Numbered from the stretch's first letter, positions 46,426 through 61,625 are shown. The stretch is DNA of 64,000 nucleotides from Phytoseiulus persimilis (GCA_037576195.1 CM075102.1:51766745-51830744), one strand, 5' to 3'. The notes: generated by a model from the letters alone, not told the origin. Numbers and translations: made by a program.

Positions 46426-49142
46426 CTTGCCCTGAACGTAGCACCAGAACCGGCAGTGAGACGGCAGGTTTCGATGAGCCGGTCGACGGGGATTGAGGGG
46501 AGCCCCGCTCGTGTGAATAGAGATCAGGATACGAGTGCTCATTAGCATAAAGAATGGGAGAGCGATCGCCTTCGAGCGCGGTTCCTGGACGGAAGCCATC
46601 GGATTCACTCCGAGTCATCGTGATCACTCTAGTCAACGGCACCTCATGACAATAAGCCGACACGAGCGCATAATTTGGAATCGATTCTTGTATCCGCTGG
46701 CGGAAGCATGTCCAGGCTATGCGGATAACATGTGATTCGTTGTTCGAGATCCTCCGTCAAGGGATACGAGTTCTCCCGCCACCCGGAGAGAAGGGAGAAG
46801 TCGCGCATGGTTTGATTCTTGCGCACCATGACCGGAAGTCGGCGCGACCGGCGACGTTCAGGCTGCAGCTTTTGTTGTCTCGACTAGTTGGAGCACGTCA
46901 GAGATGATTCCAGCTTCGAATATGATCGGGAACTGAGTTAGTTCATTCAGCCCTCCATGAACTTGTTTCCGGAGAAACGCTTCCATTTGTTGAGATCAAA
47001 GCTCAGCAGTCGGGGCAGCTCACCCTTCGATTCTCTAACAGGCCGAGGCCAGGGGGTGCTCTCTCCACTGTCGGAGATCGACTCAGTTGGTCACGAGTTA
47101 ACCAGTATCGCGATAAGAACCGGAGGGGGGATGGTGAATAAAGCTGAGGATTCCGTTTCCTGGAAGGTTCTGGATCTCGGAGAACGTGATCGTTCCCAAG
47201 TGAGCGTTGAATGTGGCGCCCTCGCTCACCTCATTTCGCATGTGGGATCGAGGTATTTCAGTACCAACTGGAACAACAGTCTATCGCAGTTATCTGGCGA
47301 GAAGAAATGCGTCGAGATTCCGAATCTTGAGCACAGTATTCCTCAGCAATCTGAACCCCACTCTGCGTTTGGAAGCTGTATTCGTGAGTGTGTGTCGAGG
47401 AGCTTGGAAAGCTTCGGGAGGAGCCGTTCGGACGGATCTTAAAAGATGCACCAAATGTTTCCGAACTCCGTCCGAGGAACCGAGGAACGCGATTCTTCAT
47501 CGTTCCAAGACTTCCGTCGTGGTGTCCGAGATGATTGCGTTTTAATCTCAAACTTTCGAGGAGTCGACACTGTATATCTCGACCCTGGGAACCCATACTC
47601 GTGTCTGAAGGCCAAAGGCTAACGTACGTAGGGGAGAAGACCCGAATATTGGATAGTACCCCGCATTTCGAAGAGAGGAAGATAACTTTGGGGGAGCTCT
47701 GACGTGAAAGGACCCGAGGTGACAACGATTTCTGTAACTGTTCGACCTGTAACTGCTCATGTGCCACCGTAGATTCCTCCTCCCGAGTGGTTCCTCGCTC
47801 CCCGCATGTTCCAACTCCCACTGCACATGAGATCGAGAGCCAGATATGATAGAATAGTTCCTCCGTTCTGATGCTTCGATCCTCAGCTTGGGCTTAGGTG
47901 TTATTGACTCAAACCTCATGCAGAGCACGGCCGCGTGTGGGTTTCCTTTGACATCATGTGAGGAACAAGGATGTCTGGCAGGCCGAGCACGCGGAAGGCA
48001 CCACATATTGCCGGCTGTGTTTTGTGGGAAGACTCTGGGATGCTTTCCGACTGAATCGTATTGGTTATATCTTGGGCTATGTTTGATGATTCGAGCCGTT
48101 CGAAAGATGATTCTTGATAGGCTTTGGGAATCGTTTGGATTAGGTCGGTGTGGCGTTGAAGCAACCTGAAGTAGACAGACGGGATATTTGGGGATCAGCA
48201 ACCGATGGCATCGTCGCGTGCATTCGCCTTACAACAGGCCCCAAGCGGATAATGCGACCGCAAGTCAGACCAGCCCAGGTGGCACTCGGCCCCGGGCTCG
48301 CGGATTCCGATGCCCTCTGTTCCCAATTCTGTAGTGTGGTGTGACATATGGCGAACGCAGCGGATTGCCCGTGTTGAATACGTCTGACTTCAATACGGAA
48401 CCTCAGAGCGCGAACCTCGGGACTTCTCCGCTGATCCCTTCTGAAATGCAGGCCTCCCGGAGGCCTCCGTGGTGTAGAGGAGCCAGAGTATATAGCGATG
48501 AGTTGCCTCAGGAGTGCAGCATCCAGGCAACAATACGTTCTGGGAAATGTTCGAGCGCATCCTAGTCGACCACCGGGTGGGCCATGCGAGGCTATCAGCA
48601 GTCCCGAAAACCGTGTGGGTTGTGGTGAACGATGGTCGCCCGAATTATTGAGGGTCACTCATGGTTTGCTGCAACTGCAACCTCTCCATCTGAGAGCACA
48701 CGGAACGCCCCATCCCGCTCATCAAGATCGAGTGCGACTACGAGGAATTCCGGATCGGAGTTGTTCAGATCATTCCGTCGGAGTGGGTTTCGCGCCGCCA
48801 TTTCGAATCCAATCACTTCTCACTGCGGCCCCACACGGAAGGAGGAGAGAGATTGACTGACCGCGTCACACTTCGCCCTGGCTTGGCTGTGGAGCTCTTG
48901 AGCCGTTCTGCTGTCACTGTCTCCGCTGCTGCCGCTGAGACCACAGAAGCAAGCGGTCGCGAGGAGAGCCAGTTGTTGACGTCGTCGTTCTAGAAGAGGG
49001 AGTAGCACTATCATCGATTGTCAACATCGGCCGCCATCACGCGTTCGGACGAGGCGGCCTCTCAAAAACGAGCCCTTCCGAAGATCATAGTTGTCAAGCC
49101 TGATCGGGATTCGAACTAGCACGGATTGAGTGAGCCACATAC
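46426..49142. other. no confident gene; long overlapping open frames
   Basis: Overlapping frames of 160-217 codons lie on both strands between 46.96 and 48.66 kb (for example 47548-48201 and 48140-48658, minus). None shows a domain or codon pattern I recognise and each has rivals of equal length. A minus-strand ATG at 49014 starts a signal-peptide-like segment, but following exons are not evident. The last part must hold the aPKC promoter. Confidence 0.3.
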
Positions 49143-52493
<3,351 letters not shown>

Positions 52494-53105
52494 TACACAA
52501 ACTCTCAGTGAAGGATACTGGTTCACGCCTCTGTCTTCGAGGTGTTCTGTCAGCGATGCTTAAGAGCTCTGGAGTTTCGCAGGGAAGGGACATTCGGTTC
52601 CTCATGGATCCCTTGTTTTACCAAAAAACTCCCCCGTGTCTGATTTGACCGCGAGACTTCAGGGTTCTACCGTCCAGAGACAAGAGTTCCCGGCTCCCGT
52701 AACGTCATTGGCTTGCTTACGAGAAAATCGGACACATCCTCACAGAAGAAAGAGGCTGTGAAAGCCACGAAGGGCGTAGCAGTCAGACGATGAGTCAACG
52801 TTTGCGTGGCAGTTTGTCGAATTCATCATTTCGGCTGTAACTAATGGTTCAGTGCCGGAATAATCAGTCAGGACTGAAATTTACCTATCTAACTGTGCAG
52901 CAATATGTAAAGCTTGTAAATAGAGAGGAATACGAGGATCCACCGAGTATAAGGATGCATGCTTGTTAGAAGACGCTGCCGAAGCTTTGATATCCTTGTG
53001 CTGTCGGAGTGTCGAGTAGGTTATGGTCAAAAACAGTTTCGAGTCATGTTCACCTCTGACTGGACGTAACTCACGACCGATGGCTCATTGAGCCAATGAT
53101 GAACG
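52494..53105. other. 3' UTR of aPKC
   Basis: About 0.6 kb from the stop to the AATAAA, with no other feature seen. Confidence 0.5.
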
Positions 53106-53111
53106 AATAAA
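53106..53111 (+). terminator. poly(A) signal AATAAA of aPKC
   Basis: First clear AATAAA about 610 nt downstream of the aPKC stop codon. Confidence 0.65.
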
Positions 53112-53875
53112 GTTTGATTCGTATTTTATGTTCTCATGGAGATTCGAGCACAGGCCACTTGTAGGCAGTACCTTCGTCTTTTTCCTCGGACAGGCCGGGG
53201 GTGTCTGAAGTTCCAGTGTACTTTCTGAAGCTCGAATCGTGACATATACCTCCTCTACGCTCCTTGGACACTACGAATGACGAGCATTGAGTTTCATATG
53301 TGTCACCCCTCTCCCCTCAAGTTCGTGCAACGCACAGGGGCATACGGAAGATTTTCTCTGAGGACGGCTATCTGGGGTTCCGATGATGAGGTTCATGAGA
53401 GCTACTGTTGGGTTTCAACGGGTTCCCAGAAGTACGTACATGGAGAGAGAAGAGACGACGCGCTCGTGTCGTCGGCTGGAAGACCAGTGAGCCGGTTGTG
53501 CGTTTATTATTGTAAGACAGTGGTGTTCGATCTAGAGGAAGGAAGCGCGCAATATTCGAAGTACAAAAACTCCTCCTTGCCTTTTCATCAGAATTCTACA
53601 GATTATTCACACTATCACAAGTGTTGTTACATCATATCAGACCCCATCGTCACTATAGGGGGCTGGCGGTTCTCCTTGGTCACCCACGACAGCCGGACGG
53701 GAGAGACTTCAATTGGGGAACCTCGACAATCAATGCGTTGAAGCATTGATTCCGTGGTCACGACCGCTGTCATTTCTGACTCGTCCTGATCAATGAGTTT
53801 CGGGGACTGAGGTCACCATATGGCGTCTTATGTATTCACCATATGTATTCTATTCCGCTGCCACTGGTCGCGGGT
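53112..53875. other. no recognised gene
   Basis: A 154-codon plus-strand frame at 53277-53741 has no recognisable domain. It may be chance or transposon debris, given the retroelement scraps that follow. Confidence 0.3.
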
Positions 53876-53879
53876 GATA

Positions 53880-54050
53880 GCTGAGCTCGCGTTTCCAGAG
53901 TTGATCCACATGCCTTTTCCAAGTTCTTCCATCGACTTCGAACATTCGCAACCACGAGCCGCAGATTTGTGTGACCCTACCAACGTTCCATCCGCAAGTA
54001 GGATTCCTGTAATCACGAGCCATGACCACTTCCCCGACGACTAATTTCGT
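53880..54050 (-). pseudogene. Ty3/gypsy integrase C-terminal fragment
   Basis: A minus-strand frame contains KLVVGEVVMARDYRN followed by a Trp-rich beta segment and WKRHVDQLWKRE. This matches the GPY/F-type C-terminal DNA-binding domain of gypsy integrases (VGDxVWARDYR....WRRHVDQL). No core domain or LTR is next to it; the upstream side is cut by the fragment at 54090. It is a different family from the 58.6-61.3 kb element. Confidence 0.68.
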
Positions 54051-54089
54051 TGGTGCATGATGTTGCGAAGATGTCTGCATTCGTTCGGG

Positions 54090-54370
54090 TTCTCTCAGCA
54101 GGTCCAGCTCAGATCGGATTCCACGACAACAACGTCAACATGACGTTCATCAAAGAAGGACCGACAATCGTCCGTCTCGAAATCAGGTCGCGTCACTGGG
54201 AACGCAAAACTTCTCGCGTCTCCATCGACTACGAGTCCGGGAGAGACAGCGCAGAAGGGATCCGAGGCTACTGGTGTGAGGGCCCTAACGAAGCCCGAAC
54301 AGTCGGCTGCTGTTCGCACGTTGCGGCCTCACTCTTCCAGCTAGCCCACGCTAGGTACCTCCCATCAGTT
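54090..54370 (+). pseudogene. SWIM-like zinc-motif fragment, transposon-derived
   Basis: A plus-strand frame contains GYWCEGPNEARTVGCCSHVA, closely resembling the degenerate SWIM finger (CxC...GARTVGxCSHxA) found at the C termini of several transposon-encoded proteins. The second cysteine of the CxC pair is lost. The remainder of such a protein is absent, so I read it as a remnant. The superfamily is uncertain. Confidence 0.45.
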
Positions 54371-55607
54371 CTGCGCCCACCCTGTCTCGTTTTGTGCTTT
54401 GAATTTTTGGAACATCGGGACCCAAACTGATCTCAAGGGAATGACTCACTTCTCCCTGCTGACACGGGAAAACTGCTCCCTCACGTGGTGGTTCCAGCAC
54501 TTCTCTTGAATTCCGTCAGTATACCGCTAGTAGATCCTTTCGAATCTTCGTCGCCAATGGTTGGGTTCCAACAGATACTCTTGAGCGATTGTAATATGCT
54601 CTTTATAGCGTACTGTCATGCTAGTTTGACGGACTCGACTGATTCGGTCGCGGCTGGAACGATCCGGTCAGCCGGCTTCACGATCCGACCATTTAGACCA
54701 ACAATCTCTGGGGTATTGCCATGCATTCGAGCAAATCGTTCGACAAAGCCTGGGTCATGTGGATTCACCAGCTCTGACTTCAGACTTGCGAGCCGCACGA
54801 AACGATCGATGACGGAGGGGGCGCCCTCGTGTGCACAGCCTGCCCTCCGAGAATGCCTCACTTACGCGCTCTCCGAAATTATAGGTGCTGCGTCTGAAAG
54901 CATAGGGAGCGAGGCCTCCCAGAGTCAAAACCTGATTTTCGTAATGAGATGAATCAGAGAGCAGTACTACCTGATCGGAGGTAAAAGAGCATTCGTTGCT
55001 TGGCCGCTTTAGGTAGGGAAACAACGCTGCGTGTGCGAGCTATTCTTTATAAGGGAGCGCTGTTCAGATGCTCGGTAGCAGCTCACTCCAGATGCCACGT
55101 CTCATTCTGATCTGTTATGAGACGGATTTCTAGGAAAGAGTTTTAAACTTCAATCGCCCGCCCTCATTCTCGGCCTCCTGACTGAAGCTGTAAACGGGCT
55201 CTCTGATATCCATGGAGCTCGTCGTTTCATCGTTCCGAACGGAAAATATCAACGGAAATCGAGATCCGTGGTCAGCAATTACCTCGAGGAGGTTTGCGAA
55301 CTCGAGTGGAGGAGACGGGAGGTGTATCGTCGAAATGACGGTAAGCAGCCGCCTCGATATCAGAAATCTACTACCGAACTTTCATCGTTCGCCTCCATGT
55401 TGCTTCGTCTGATTCGACCAATCGGCACATCATACTGACGGAACTCTCGAGGAAATCAAGAGCCGGCAACCGATGGAAAACCAATTGATTCTCCTTCCAA
55501 CGTATTAAGCACATCGCATCGATGCGCTCAAAGATTCTGACCTCAGGCCTGTGGAGCTGCAATGGCGAGTTGCGTGCATTTCACACTGTTATCCTTTTTC
55601 TGTAGTA
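54371..55607. other. no recognised gene
   Basis: Open frames on the minus strand at 54616-54861 and 54755-55024 look protein-like but are not recognisable; they may be pieces of the adjacent elements. Confidence 0.3.
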
Positions 55608-55617
55608 GGAAGTTATC
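55608..55617. repeat. target-site duplication, left copy
   Basis: GGAAGTTATC, repeated exactly at 55802-55811 and flanking the truncated SINE. Confidence 0.82.
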
Positions 55618-55801
55618 TTATGTGGTAAAAAGAGGATTTAATTTATATCAGAATTGAATCTGAACCATCTTAAGACCCAAGCCCATCGCCCGCAATGGGA
55701 TTTGCGAGGCGATAGGGAGTGTTACTGAAGCAATACCGAAAGGTGATTCCGGGACACTCCTGAAGGCTGGCTGAGAAGTTCAGCCGGAGAACAAAGAAGG
55801 T
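55618..55801 (+). mobile_element. SINE copy 2, 5'-truncated
   Basis: Starts abruptly within the SINE body (TTATGTGGTAAAA) and continues to the ACAAAG tail. It is about 90% identical by eye to 974-1150 read on the minus strand. The tRNA head is missing, as expected when reverse transcription stops early. It is bounded by exact 10-bp direct repeats, so it was inserted already truncated. Confidence 0.88.
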
Positions 55802-55811
55802 GGAAGTTATC
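55802..55811. repeat. target-site duplication, right copy
   Basis: Second GGAAGTTATC, immediately after the SINE tail. Confidence 0.82.
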
Positions 55812-55886
55812 GTGCCAGTCCTCGTCATCCTAACTTATGATGTCAAGACTCCAATTGGTAATGGCGACTCCATGATCTATGAGAGG

Positions 55887-56696
55887 CTAACAAGGGAACT
55901 ATACGAAGTGTAACACCCAGATTTGAATGAGAAGGTGTCCGTTCGGTAGTCTATGCTGGGCCATGTTCGGGCCCGCAGTTGATCGCCTTGAATGGATCCG
56001 TGTTTTTTTTCTTGAGGAGCCCGAAATTCGGAAAAATTACGTTTTTCAGCCTTCCAGGGCCGATTGACTTTCGATATCTGAATAGAGGCAAGAGTTTCCG
56101 ACTCTGAATCAATGACTGGACTAGGTAGTACACAGAGAGATCGAGTGAATCTTGTTTCACCTAACTCAGAGCGGAAAGTAATATCATGGGTGACCTATGA
56201 GGCATAGTCTTCAACAGGTGTTTAGCCCATTTCATACCATGCCGCTCACGTATGCAATGTCTTTCTTGGTGTCATCAACAAAACTTGGGAGAGCAATGCT
56301 AGAGAATTTTTTTGCTTGTAATTTTTTGCGTCGTTTCTCTTGATCGGAGTTGCTCCCGTCGTGCTCAGGACGTCGGAGCTAATCCACGATCATGACCGCA
56401 AGGACAAGTCATATCGTGTCGAAAACGATCCAGGGGATCTCAGTGCGTACTCCCCACATCAGTCACTAATTCAGGCTCGAAAACTCGAGTCACCAATCAA
56501 GAACAGGGGGTCAATCCGCGCTGGAAATCAGGAGAACCTCTTTTTTTCGGAATTTCGGACCTGCCTAGAAAAAAAAACACGGGCCCATCCAAGACGATCA
56601 ATTGTGGGCCAGAACATGACCCACAATGGACTACAAAATGGGCACCTCACCATTCAAATCTGGGTGTTACACTTCGTATGGTTCCCTTTAACTAGT
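55887..56696. mobile_element. palindromic fold-back element 2
   Basis: Left arm (55887 to about 56205) is repeated inverted as the right arm (56696 to about 56375). Near the tips both arms share ACGAAGTGTAACACCCAGAT; further in they share CCGTGTTTTTTTTCT and GATCGCCTTG/GATCGTCTTG. About 170 bp of unique sequence forms the loop. Ends read CTAACAAGGGAAC (left) and CTAGTTAAAGGGAAC (right, inverted). No coding capacity. The sequence is unrelated to fold-back 1. Confidence 0.85.
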
Positions 56697-58190
56697 GCTC
56701 GGCGTGAAGGGCTGAAGAGACCCGTCCCACGGAATGTCGGCTCTGCAATTATCGGTCGTCGATGGTTTCATTGAAGACATTTTCCTCCCGCACATCCTGA
56801 ATCTTGTTCCATGATGCATCGGCACAAGAAAGACAAAAGCTGCGTGAAGTAGCCGGCTGTCACCGCTCCTGTCCATACCCCATCAGGTGCGCTTCCTAAA
56901 ATATACCGCCCCGCTGGCTTCACCAATGTCGGGCGCCCCACAAACTCCAGAATTTTTCACCGGGTTTCCTCGCTCGCAACGTTACGTTCGTTCTCTGTGT
57001 GAGCCGTTACCGTCGTACGCCAGATGGAGTGGTGTCTGCTCACGTTACCAGATATGGACATCTCTTCTATCGCTCGCCCTCAGTACAGCGCGTCGACAAA
57101 CGCGCTTCGGGAACGCCGACTTTCGGTACTGGCGGATTTTCGTCCAAGCTCTCTGAATGTAGCCGTCAGCGAAATGTACAAGGAGTGCTCTTCAGCAACG
57201 GAATTCGTTCCAGTTTTGATGCGCGCTGCCTCCTGGAAAGTGGATCTGATACTCCTAAGATGACGACCCGCTCAATACCATCGCTACTCTGACGGTAAGT
57301 TCGTTGTTGTAGCAGTCAATTGAGTAGCCGGGCAAAGGATCGAAACCGACGGATTCTGTGGTGCTGAAACTCCGATCGGTATCGGCATCAGGGAGACTTC
57401 GGAAGTCGTCATGAATCATAGTACAGCCCGGATTATTTCAACCATTCGCATTCTTCCCTCGATCATTCAAACTTCAATCAGAGTGCACCCCCCGATTGTT
57501 TCAACTTCAATTCCAATCATTCCCTCTCCGAACACAGTACGACCTCGAAAATTTTGTCTGATTAAATTTTTTTCCGAATCGGTTCGAAGGCTGTTCTGTA
57601 TTTAGAACTTTGATGATGAGAGCTTCTCGACGTTTTGAGCGCGCTCAACTTCTCGGCCTGGGGCTTGATCCCACCCGCTCGCAACATTCCCATATTTGGA
57701 TCGAAATCTTGGCGTGGGAGTCTCCTTCCGATTCGGTTTCGTGTCTTCAGAAACTCCAAGGAGTCTGGTTGCAGCCCGGAAAGAAAAACGCTTATATATC
57801 AGATCTCCATCCCCCGCATTCACTCCAGTGGCGAATGCACGTGGCGAATTTGCTCCCGGAAGACTGCACGCGAGGGCGAGACCAGATGACATCCTGCGCC
57901 AGACGCGAACTGAAATCCTTACCACGGGCGCGGCGCCAATCGACCTATCGGCGTTCTTGGTCCCACTGCGTCGAAAGAGCATTCAGTGTCATAGCGATCT
58001 TGTCACGGAGTCGGAAACAGGTTGGACATCGCCTTGGCTTTGGCTGAACGTGACGAAATTTGTACCACAAGTGAACAATTCGATTTTGAAGCATCAGGCT
58101 CTTCCTCCGCGTAGAAGATCTGTTTTGCCCGAGAGAGAATGGGAATTTCAATTGATATGTTGAACAGTTTCTGGACTCCTGAAATAAGCT
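56697..58190. other. no recognised gene
   Basis: Many overlapping short frames (for example 57602-57982 and 57696-58163), none recognisable. A minus-strand TATATAAG near 57.80 kb lies where a downstream LTR of the gypsy element could be, but no match to the right-hand LTR is visible. Confidence 0.3.
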
Positions 58191-58194
58191 GCGC

Positions 58195-58415
58195 TCGGGT
58201 AATTTTCATCCGTGCGGAGTTGATTCCGGTCCATTCTCTTGGGGTCTCTCTGACCATACTTTCTGGGGTCTCGTGAGGATTCCAGGATCACTCTGACCAT
58301 ACTCTCCTGGTTCCGGGGAGGTGATTTTCGGTCAATCTGGACACACTGTTGGGGGTATATGGAGTTGATTCAGGCGTCACTCCCGACAATGCTTTCGGGT
58401 TCCATCTAACCAGGC
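58195..58415 (+). repeat. degenerate 45-bp minisatellite units beside the gypsy element
   Basis: CTGACCATACT-type motifs recur at about 58250, 58293, 58337 and 58380 (spacing 43-45 bp) with GGTGATT/GGTCAATCTGG blocks between. It is the same unit family and the same orientation as the large array, on the far (3') side of the gypsy pol remnant. Confidence 0.68.
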
Positions 58416-58599
58416 TTCCCTATTGTTACGTCAAGGGGAACGATAGTGACAGATGCCTTGAAGGGACAACGAGGTAGAGCGTGCCAGACGGAGCGTCGCC
58501 CGAGCTCTGATAATTTTCGTTTCCGAAACTCCGGCAACCCGAACGCTACGGTCGTCGCGTCTCCAGCAGGTCAGCGATATTCTGCCCGTCGCTTCAGAC

Positions 58600-61262
58600 G
58601 GCTCTTGGTCGTTGGTTTGCGGCGTCGCGGGCTGCGACACGTCGATATCCGGGCTCGCAGCGTCCCCCTGATGACGCGGTTGGCGACGACTCCCCGATGT
58701 CCTGGCACAGGTCTGGCGCGGCCGGCTGCGCGTTTTCTGGGTCGGAGGCCGACGGCAAGAACTCCTCCGAGTCATCCGCCGAATCTGAGGGTCGCCTGAA
58801 ATTTCGCTTCCAAATTTGGTTGAAGGTGCCGGCGCAACAGCCTCCCGTCGTACTCCACATGCGCCATGGCTTTCCCGAGGCCCTGGACAAACGTGGCTGG
58901 CACTCTTTTCCGGGGCTTCAGTTCCACGACCACTCCCTCCCCCTTCGTGAAGGCCCTGGGCCGCACGCCATGGCTGCCTGTCGTAAGTTTCCTTAAAGCT
59001 TTGTCCCGCTTCCGGGGCTGATCAGAGACCTTGCGGAAGACTGCGAACGGAGTGCGGAGGCACCGCCCGAAAAAACACCTCTGCCGGGGTCTTCCCGCTC
59101 AACGTCTCGTTCGGCGTATAATTGTAGGCCGCCACGGCTTTGTCCAGCGCGGTCTGGTTTGGGGCCTCGAGAGATCGTTTGAGCGTGCCGACCATCTTCT
59201 CGGCTTGACCGTTGCTTTGCGGAGAGTGTGGCGCACAGCGGAGATGAACGACGTGTTCGTCCGCACAGAACTGCGCCAGATCCCCTGAAACGAACTGAGG
59301 ACCATTATCCGAAACCAAGGTTTCTGGTCGCCCGAAGTGCCTGAACAAGGCTCTGAGGTACTTGACGAGAGCTTCTCCCGAAGCTCGCTTCATGAAAACC
59401 GCATCCACATATTTCGAGTAAGCGTCAACGATTACAAGAAAAATGAGTCCCTTCTGCGGCTCCGCGAAATCGAGGTGGACTCGCACCCACGGGGCTGTCG
59501 GATTCGGCCACGGTGCGAGGGGAACCTTGATCGGCTTCGGCGCTTGCTGTGCGCAGTGAGCGCACGCCTTGACTACTCGCTCGACCTCCGGACATGCCTG
59601 GCCAGTAGAAATGGGCCCGGGCTAACGCTTTCATTCCTCACTACCCCGGGATGGCCCTCGTGTAACTTGTTCAACACAGGTCCTCTCAAGGAGACTGGAA
59701 CCACGACTCGCTCGTTGCATAGAAGAACTCCTTCGGCGTCGCAGAGCGATTCCGCTTGTTGAGCGAAGGGACGCAAGGCCTGATCTTTGAAATCCGCCTT
59801 CTGCCATCCAGACTTCAGCCGAAGTAGCACTTTTTTCAGGGTGGCGTCTTTCTCTGTAGCCTCCCGGATCTTGACCCCGGTGGGCGTGAAAGCTTTCCTG
59901 AGGGTCACCAGGCTCTGATTTCCGTCTCTTGACACTCGAGGCTTGCGATCACCTCGTCCATCGCAGAACTCGCCGCGTCTATGCGCACTTCTTGGATCAG
60001 CCTCGAAAGAGCATCGGCTTGACCGAACTCCGTGGTTCGAACATATTCGATTTCGAAATCGAATCCCACGAGTCGCAGAGCCCAACGCTTCAGTCTTGCC
60101 GCAGTGCGCTCGCTTAGCCCCTTCGTATCTGTAGTCCGGAAAAGAGCCAAGAGAGGGCGATGATCGGTTTGCAACGTGAAGTGTCGCCCCCATACGAAGT
60201 TTCTCAGCGTTCCACTGTGGTCACCAGAGCCAGCGCCTCCTTCTCAATTTGACTATAGTTGCGTTGAGTCGGTGTAAGCGACTTGGAGATATGGAAAACG
60301 GCCTTCTCCGACCCATCCTCGTAACGTTGTAGCAGGACACCGCCGATGCCCGTGTCGCACGCATCGGCTGCTACGACCAGACGCTGTCGCGGATCATAAT
60401 GCGCGAGCATGAGGGGACCTGAAGAATACTCTTGACTGCCGTGAAAGCCTTGTCGTGAGCGGTGGTCCACTTGAAAGGAACGGATTTGGCCAAGAGTGAC
60501 TCGAACACTGCCTTTGATTGATGAAGTTTGTCCACAAACTTGCCATAGTAATTGACCAACCCCAGCAGCAACGACCGAACCTCTGCGACGTTGAAGGCTT
60601 GCGTAAGTTCCGGATGGCCGCTATTTTCTTTTCGGGGTCGGCTCGGATCCCTTGAGCGTCGATGATCATGCCTAGATATCACAAGCCGGGCATTGAAAGT
60701 GCATTTCGGCAAGCCTAATCGAAATCCCTATTCCTGAAGCCTGGCCCACTCCGAACGAAGCTCCGACTGGCCTGCGCCCATTACCAGAATATCATCGAGA
60801 TAAACGAGAACGCCTTGGAGGCCGTTCAGAGCCTGGTTCATCGCTCTCTGGAAAATTGCAGGAGCAGTTTTCAGCCCGAAAACAAGGCGGTTGTACTGGA
60901 ACAATCCACGATGGTGTTGATTGTCGTGAGAGCGCGGCTCGAAGGCTCGAGTGGGAGCTGAAGATAAGCATCTGAAAGATCCAACTGGGTGAATATTCGA
61001 TTCCCAGAAAAGCGAGTCATGATATCCTCCATGTTTGGAATTGGATGCGAGATGTCCCGCAGAGCTGCCTTCAGTCCCGTTGAGAGGTCCGCGCGTACGC
61101 GAATCTTGCCGTTCGCCGTCTCCACCACGAAGATAGGACATCCCACTCCGAAGATTCCACTCGAGACAAAGTGCCATTCCCGAGCAATCGATCCAGTTCC
61201 TTCTCGACGGCTTCGTCCGAGGGTCCTGCAACAGGCCGCGCACGGAGATGTACGTGTTTCAA
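58600..61262 (-). pseudogene. degraded Ty3/gypsy pol (RT-RNase H-integrase), gag and protease missing
   Basis: Minus-strand domains in order: RT N-terminal (61262-61071), RT fingers/palm with FTQLDLSDAYLQLPL (61146-60871), palm active site YLDDILV (about 60.8 kb), thumb/connection (60712-60371), RNase H with AADACDTGIGG and a TDHRPLLALF block (60470-59905), integrase zinc-binding scraps (59634-59425), integrase core (59486-59022), and the C-terminal domain with KGEGVVVELKPRKRVPA (58966-58772). The integrase core is still open and has D, D (VSDNGPQF) and E with exactly 35 residues between the last two. Frames change at least five times, so no polyprotein can be made. Only about 100 bp separates the primer-binding site from RT, so gag and protease were deleted. 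Confidence 0.93.
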
Positions 61263-61365
61263 ACCCTTACCCCTTATCCATATCCGCTACCAGCTCTCGT
61301 TCCTCTGGATGAACTCGACGTTACCTATCACAAAACTGTGGAATCCGGGAATTCCGGTCCGATCT

Positions 61366-61376
61366 CGACTGCGCCA
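61366..61376 (-). other. gypsy primer-binding site (tRNA-Ser type)
   Basis: Minus strand TGGCGCAGTCG is complementary to the 3' end of eukaryotic tRNA-Ser (..CGACTGCGCCA) and lies 2 nt after an LTR-like end (ACAACA), as in 17.6/297-type elements. Confidence 0.82.
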
Positions 61377-61378
61377 AT

Positions 61379-61465
61379 TGTTGTGTCTCCGCTGATAACG
61401 AAGGTAGCAAATGATTAGGCATAGTTTATTTAACGAAGCCTCCTTATATAGCCTCGGCTCGGCTC
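61379..61465 (-). promoter_or_regulatory. gypsy 5' LTR core: TATA box, R and poly(A) signal
   Basis: Reading the minus strand: TATATAA at 61450-61444, AATAAA at 61430-61425, then an end in ACACAACA before the PBS. The compact TATA-AATAAA spacing is typical of a short R region. Immediately upstream of the TATA box the 45-bp minisatellite begins, so the array occupies the U3 position. Confidence 0.75.
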
Positions 61466-61580
61466 GGAATCACCCCTCCAGAGTTGGAAAGAAATGCTCA
61501 GTTTGACCCCGGAATCACCCCTCTAGAGTTGGAAAGAAATGCGCTCAGTTTGACCCCGGAATCACCCCTCTAGAGTTGGG
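61466..61580 (-). repeat. minisatellite units in inverted orientation
   Basis: Two to three units read GGAATCACCCCTCTAGAGTT, the reverse complement of the units in the main array. They adjoin the LTR TATA box. A short unique junction (about 61580-61625) separates them from units of the other orientation. Confidence 0.9.
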
Positions 61581-61625
61581 AGAGTCTGTCAGTTTGTCAT
61601 TTTGTCCGCACTTTTTCTGGAAAGA

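Noticed and set aside
47548-48201. A 217-codon minus-strand gene
   Set aside because: No recognisable domain, competing frames of equal length on both strands, and no splice or poly(A) context.
48140-48658. A 172-codon minus-strand gene
   Set aside because: Arg/Pro/Ser-rich composition typical of an antisense frame in GC-rich DNA; nothing recognisable.
57780-57815. Downstream LTR of the gypsy element, based on a minus-strand TATATAAG
   Set aside because: No poly(A) signal or LTR end similar to 61379-61465 follows, so the match may be chance.
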